A DNA stretch of 64,000 bases, taken from Terfezia claveryi. Lineage: Eukaryota; Ascomycota; Pezizomycetes; Pezizales; Pezizaceae. Below the pieces are notes generated by a model. The model worked only from the letters and a program-made list of their open reading frames with translations, was not told the origin of the DNA and ran no database searches. Position 1 is the stretch's first letter. Every line of letters begins with the position of its first letter. A program made the position numbers and the translations under genes. Positions 58,136 through 64,000 of the stretch are shown here, piece after piece. The stretch is from the NCBI GenBank assembly GCA_015179025.1, contig WHUX01000077.1:1-64000 (forward strand), given 5' to 3'.

Positions 58136-61100
58136 TTATTTCCTTCCCCCTTTTGCTTTATATGCATGATAAATCTTCTCCGCCAACTCCCTGATACTCG
58201 CGGCATTCATAATATCTGCAGCAGCCAGCTCAACCGTACTAACCTTCAGCAACCAATTTCTCATCTCAACCGCTACCAGCGAATCCATTCCATATCTCTT
58301 CAAACTATGATCCTCCTTAATCTCTTCCTTCGGAATCCCGGTCAATGATGCCGTCTTCCTGATAATACCCGTACATAAATCATTGATCACATCCTCTGCG
58401 GGACGAGTATCAATGTCCCGCATTGGGTCGGGAAACCCGGCTTCGTCGCCAAATAGTTCTGAGTCTGGATTAATCCCCAGTCCGGTAGAGTATATGATTG
58501 ACCATTTCGGGTCATTAAATTTTGCAGCCATTTTCGGAACGTCAGTGATGAAAATACCGGCTACGAGTTGCGCGGAGGTGAACTGTTGGGGTCGTATTGT
58601 TGCCAGTAATGGCGAAGTTGAGGTTGAAGATGTTGCGGAGGCTGGTGCAGGAGGGACTGGGTTATCAATTGCCATCCTCACTAGTTGATGCACATGCCAT
58701 TCCTCACACAGCGTATACCCCTTCTCCATTAACTTCTTCTCCGTGTCCCGATTCCGCGTGACATACCCCACTCCAGTCACCACTCCTAGGTCGACAGCCG
58801 TTGCTGGAAGTCCTAGTTTATGGCGAAAACGGACGAATGCATCCTGGAAAGTTCCTGCGGCTGCATAGTTGCTTTGGCCCGGGTTACCGATTATGCCAAC
58901 AAATGAGCTAAGGACGACAAAAAAACTCAGCCGGTGGTTGGCCCGTTGGAAGCTGTGATGGAGATTCATAACCCCCTGACCTTTGCATGCATGGGCTCCT
59001 TGAAGTCCGCGTGTGTCATATTTTCGAAGATTGCATCCTGAAACGAGTACGTTAACTTCCAGTCAAGACACGTAAACCAACGCTCCTGGATATTTTGAAG
59101 CTATGGCCAGTGAATAAGTGCCTAGTACATACCCTCAATGACATTGCAGCATGGAGTACCCCGCGGATTGGCCTCTCGGCTGTTTGAATTGCGATTTCCA
59201 CGGCGTCTGAATCTCCAACATCACACTGCATGATCTGTGCTCTACACCCCATCGCTTCAAGATCCTCCAGTGCTTTCTTGGAAGCCTCATCGATGGCAGC
59301 CCCAGACCGCGTCATCAAACATAGATGACGAGCGCCATTTTCAGCCATCCACACTGCTATACTAGACCCAATCCCACCCAAACCACCTACAATCAAGTAT
59401 GACGATCCTGGGTCAAAGTGCGGAGGAGAAGCACCTTGCCCGACCTGCGAGAATAAAGCTTGGTTAACTATGTCTGTTATATGCTGTTGATGTATCTAAA
59501 CATAAGAGAAATTGGTACCTTAACCAGCTCACCCGCACCCGGATCTGGACTCCCAGTTATAACAATCTTGCCCATGTGAGTTCCGGTTGACATGTACCGG
59601 AAGGCTTGCTCTACATCTGTTACACTAAACTCCTTTATAGGGCGAACAGGGGAGATCTTTCCAGCCGCCAATAGCTCTAACCACTCTTCCATCAACCTGT
59701 CATGTATGACGGCACCAAGTCAGTATACTGCAGTTACCCGAGTGTGTATAGAAGAATTGACATACAGTGCGAGGTCCGGGTGCCTCAATGCCCACAGCTC
59801 GGAGAGGTCCATCGTTGCAAAATGAATATTCCTCAGCAACAATTGCAGATCGATTCTCCCTCGAAGAAGAATATCCCTCTTTCCAATCTCCAAGAACCGC
59901 CCAAAGGGCGCAAGGCACCTCAGACTCTCATGGAGGAGGTCTCCCGAGAGGGAATTGAGGATGACGTCGACCCCGCGACCTTTTGTGGCGGCCATTAACC
60001 TTTCGCGAAAGGACGTGTCGCGGGAGGAGAATATGTGATCGTCCGGAATGCCGTGTTCTTGAATTAGGACCTGGCGCTTCTCGGGGGTACCACACGTGGC
60101 ATAGATCTACATATACATAAGGTTGCAATTGAAGTGGAATCAGTGAGATATTTACCGGAATTATGGGTCAGAGCCGTGACAATGGGATCAAAACTTTTGA
60201 AGGGATGTCCTACCTCTGCCCCTATCATCTTACAAAGCTGAATTGCGGCAAGTCCAACCCCTCCTGCTGCAGAGTGAATCAAGACCGTCTACTCATTAAG
60301 AAATCAGTTGAACCATGCTGAAATTCTCCTGGCTGCTTTTCAATCGATATAATTCTAGAGAGAATACATACCTCGCCCTTCTTTAATCTACCAATGTGCA
60401 TCAAGGTCCTCATTGCCGTTGAATAAACCACGTTACAAGCCATAATTTCCTAAAGAAATACGCGGCAAGATATTTAGTTATCGATTCCCGCGTTTGTCAG
60501 ATCAGGTGGGGCCTACCGTAAATGTTGTATCCTTCAATACATCAGGTATCTTCACACATGAACCCTCCCACACATGCAGCTTGTTTATGAAGGAGCTTGG
60601 TGCCATTCCCGTAACCCTATCGCCTGGTGAAACCTTGGTCACTGCAGACCCAACTTTAAGGACGGTACCAGCCCACTCAGTCCCGAGGTTCAGGTATGGA
60701 ACTAGCCCCATCGCGGTGGCTACATCCTACGGTAATGTCGCAATTAGCCACAAGCTGGCATAGCCAGTCCACAGGGTTTGTTTGAAACCGTCTATGGAGC
60801 TTAGGAAACCGTCTTACTTTAAAATTTAGCCCATTCGCAACAACCCGCACTTCAACATGATCCGGCTCTAGCTCTCCCAATTCGTGATGCTTCCACACTA
60901 ACGAACTCAACATGCCCCTGGAAGGGACAACTAACCCCAGATTCTTCTCCTCTTGCCGGTACGGTTCCATCTTCGTTTGATGTTGTTCCCTTTGATTTCC
61001 GTACCTCGCTCGAGTCTTTTGATCCACCACCAACCTTGGAATATAGAGTATTCCGCCATACTCGCAAAATTCCCAATCCAGTGCCTCCAGGTTTAAATTT

Positions 61101-64000
61101 TCCACATCAGCTGTCCGCGAAGATAGCATTGCAAACAAATTACTGATCCACTGAGCTCGAACTTCCGTGTCCCTAGTCGAAAGATCGAGAGTATTGAAGC
61201 GGAAAGATTGTAATTCATTTCGAAGCGTGCGCGCAAAACCTGTAACTAGCGCCAGCTCGGGCTTGTCTGCTGCCAGATGTACACCAGACGTGACCCATAG
61301 TAGGTAGGAATTTTTTGTGGCAAGAACCAGCTTTAGGTTTCTGAATTCTACCTCTGTGATATCGGCAAGGAGGGGCGAGTCAAGTTCCATGAGGGAGACG
61401 AAGAAGCTACCTTCCTCCAATATTGCCTCTGATATCGAAGAAAGGCTTTGGTAGAGTATCTCATGGCCATCATAACATGAAGTTAATTTAGCTCCAATTG
61501 CTTCAATGGTTGGGGTGCGGGAATGGCGGTGGAGAAGGATAATGGGACTTCGATCTGGGGACATTGATCTAGGTTCTGTTAATGGTATAGAATCCCCCAA
61601 TGCTGGCCCTGGATGCACCGGAGCCTCTTCAGAAGCTGTTGAAGACCCTTCCTTGACAGCGGCGGCGGAACTTGGTTCGGTAAATCCACTCTCCATCGCT
61701 TTTCTAGTGAGTACCAACAAAGTATTTCCCTTCAACCCAGCCCTATCATCCTGCTGCAAATCCAACTGAAATTCTGATTTTTTAAAGATTGTCAGCCACT
61801 GCTCCTTTGACAGAAGTGGCCCCTGCCTAACACTTTCATCACCCCGATCCACGAGCCACCAAGCAGGCATTACACCCTAATCGAACATCCCGTCAGCTAT
61901 GGATCCTTGCCTCATTACCATATTATAAAGTGAACCTTACCATAATGAATGGGAAATCGAAATGCCCGGTAGTATGTCCTCCAAGGGTCTCTGTGACTAC
62001 TAGTTTTCCTCCGGGAGTTAGGAGCTTCGCTATGTTTTGCAAGACCGTCGGGATATCCTGGTATGTATGCAATGCCTATAAAAAATAATACATTATAAGC
62101 GATGCGACACAAGCAAATGCCTTATTCGCATGCCTTACAGCAATTCTAGTGATTGAAGAACTTACATTCGATGCATAAATTATCTCATATTTCTTCTCCC
62201 CGAAGCCCTGCTCCCCAAGTTCCTTCTGAAGATCTAAAGCCGAAAACTCAACTCCAGAATATGAATCCAGCTTTTCCCGTGCCTTTTTTATTGAATCAGC
62301 ATTTCTATCAGTGTATGTGAACGACCCATAACACCTCTCCATCACTGCACCCCCACAATCCCTCGTCATCCCATTCAGGATAGCCTGAATCCCTCCCAAC
62401 CCAATCCCACCTCCGATTTGAAGCACATTAGCACGCGCATACTTCCGTGAATAGAGCCTTGCCATTGCAGTTTGGTAGTGCGACATTCGAACTCCGTGAT
62501 CATCCGCATGTAGGTCATCCCACATGCCATCGGTGGAGAGGAGCTCAATTGGCTCCCTCTCTCCCCGGATTAGGGGGAGGATATTTTTGGAGATTGTATG
62601 TGCCAGCTTTCCTTCAACCCTCTCGTGAATGTATGGCGCAAGGCGCTCAATTTCCTGTTGGCGTTCACTTGTGCTCAATTGTTTGACATCAACATCTTTC
62701 CCGCCACAGAGAGCCATGCGATGTTCTCTCATACCCCCCTCGTCAGACAGAAGATGCTCCAACCATCGTCGATAATTATGGAAATGTGGTGTTGGCTGCT
62801 CCGGAAGCTCAATATCATCTGTAATTTGGAGGATGTCTGCTGCCAATAATATAAGAAAGTAGTGTCGTGCAAAAAGGTCCTTTTCCGAGTCATGATTCCC
62901 CCTGAGAGACTCAGGCACATTAAATTCCAAAATTCTTCCAAAATTTTCCTGTCGCACGAAATCAAAGTCAACCTCCCACTCTAACCTGAAATTATCCGGT
63001 GGTTTGGACGCTTTATGCCCTTGAAGCGTCGACCCAATCTCCATCCCTTGCAAGTTAGACAGATGAAAAATCTCCTGGCCAGTGCTGTCCCAAGCGTGGC
63101 AGTCACTCTGCGGGAATATAAAGTGTGAGGTGAATTTCATTGAGCAGTGCACATCGAATTCTTGGGATGCATCCGGCGATGGGCTTGCGACATACATCTC
63201 GTCAACGAAAACCGGAACAAAGATGTCACTCATAGCCGACAACCTGCCACTAAAGATCGTGACGAACACAAGCTGAACGGGGATATCGAGATTTATTGGA
63301 TGAACTGCGTAGCGGGACTCCACATGATGCTTGTTTGTGCCTAATGTAAACGTTGTGTATTTGTTGAGAAGGGGTATTGGAGTTCCCGCATGCGCCAAAG
63401 AAGTGTCCGGGGCATTGAAAGCGGAGGCCTCCGTCGACTGTATTAACTCTGCTTCAGCGGTGCCACCGTCTAGTTTTCCACTCGCATAGGGTGTGCCGTC
63501 GATAGGTGTGGACGATGTGGAAGATAACGATGATGGAATCGATGATTCTGAGGATGGGGCTGATGGAGATACAGTTGCTGGACTTTCGTTACTCCGGCTT
63601 TCAGCAGCGTCCACCTCAAAATCCACCCCCAGCGATTGGTCCTTATTTTCCAAATTCAACTTCTCCAGGCCTTTCTCTGCTGTTGCCGATTTCTTCTCAC
63701 CCAGTATCCTCTCCCACGCTTCAGGCCGACTGAAATTTGCCATCTTCGCATAGATCTCCCTTCCTCCATTTGTCACCACCCGTAACTGCTCCAGCCCCCG
63801 AAACCATGGTCCATGATCAAATCCGGCCGACTTCATTGCCTTATACAGCTTATCTCCACTAACCTCCCTCAACCTCTTCCCTTCGGTCCCTGGCATTTTC
63901 TTGGTCGTTCTCCGCTTGTCCGAACATATGTACCCCGTACAATGCTTAACTGGTATTCCGTCCTCGCCTGTAGAGCGGATGGTGAACTGGTACCATTTCG
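58136..64000 (-). CDS. Highly reducing polyketide synthase, C-terminal part (DH-cMT-ER-KR-ACP)
   Basis: The gene enters from the right edge, so KS, AT and the start of DH lie outside. Exons read leftward: 64000-62166, 62075-61941, 61876-60818, 60726-60517, 60449-60372, 60288-59738, about 59683-59519, 59444-59133, 59037-58136. Introns are 54-95 nt. Domains: DH end (AGFDHGPWFRGLEQL), methyltransferase with altered SAM motif VLQIGGGIGLGG (family LEIGAGTGG) but intact LLTPGGKLVVTE and PAWWL, enoyl reductase (NADPH loop HSAAGGVGLAAIQ), ketoreductase (VGGLGGIGSSIA, then LSSFVGIIGN and SNYAA) and ACP with serine in GMDSLVAVE. A five-C run at 58972-58976 is one base off between KR halves, a lesion or sequence error. 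Builds a reduced polyketide; no release domain is seen. Confidence 0.88.

Overview
The window looks like nuclear DNA of a filamentous ascomycete (Pezizomycotina). Supporting signs are short GT-AG introns of about 49-95 nt, a Zn2Cys6 regulator, an eight-cysteine hydrophobin frame, a reducing polyketide synthase, and transposons (chromovirus, pogo, Tad-like LINE, hAT) carrying C-to-T damage typical of repeat-induced point mutation (RIP). I cannot name the species. Gene density is low, and transposons plus their AT-rich debris fill most of the first 56 kb.

Layout, left half. 46-4182: minus-strand Ty3/gypsy chromovirus with 656-bp LTRs and a deleted reverse transcriptase. 4183-8203: AT-rich, gene-free, with a 24-bp minisatellite. 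8204-8275: tRNA-Arg(CCT). 11.7-12.1 kb: small hypothetical gene. 13228-15512: near-complete pogo-type transposon whose transposase lacks its second catalytic Asp. 15.7-17.5 kb: fold-back element and non-autonomous hAT. 18514-19734: intact phosphotransferase-fold kinase gene. 20.6-21.9 kb: decayed FAD-linked oxidoreductase. 23621-24040: frameshifted hydrophobin gene. 25913-32294: structurally complete chromovirus with 585-bp LTRs, a perfect 5-bp target duplication and nonsense codons.

Right half. 32548-41051: an 8.5-kb terminal-inverted-repeat element. It carries a RIP-damaged Plavaka/CACTA-like (CMC) transposase and two divergently transcribed cargo genes, one unknown and one DUF6532-like; the latter is interrupted by a 248-bp MITE with the same termini. 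41.2-42.2 kb: decayed PD-(D/E)XK-type gene. 46676-49000: Zn2Cys6 transcription factor. 51.1-52.7 kb: three TA-flanked MITEs. 54.8-56.0 kb: 5'-truncated Tad-like LINE. 56874-56953: tRNA-Arg(ACG) with a 7-nt intron. 58136 to the right edge: 3' part of a highly reducing PKS (DH, cMT, ER, KR, ACP) on the minus strand.

The clearest theme is genome defence. The two LTRs of the complete chromovirus differ by 25 transitions and no transversions, and most nonsense codons in several unrelated elements fall where a CAG or CAA Gln codon is expected. The PKS and perhaps the regulator 9 kb away may be the edge of a secondary-metabolite cluster, but that link is inference.
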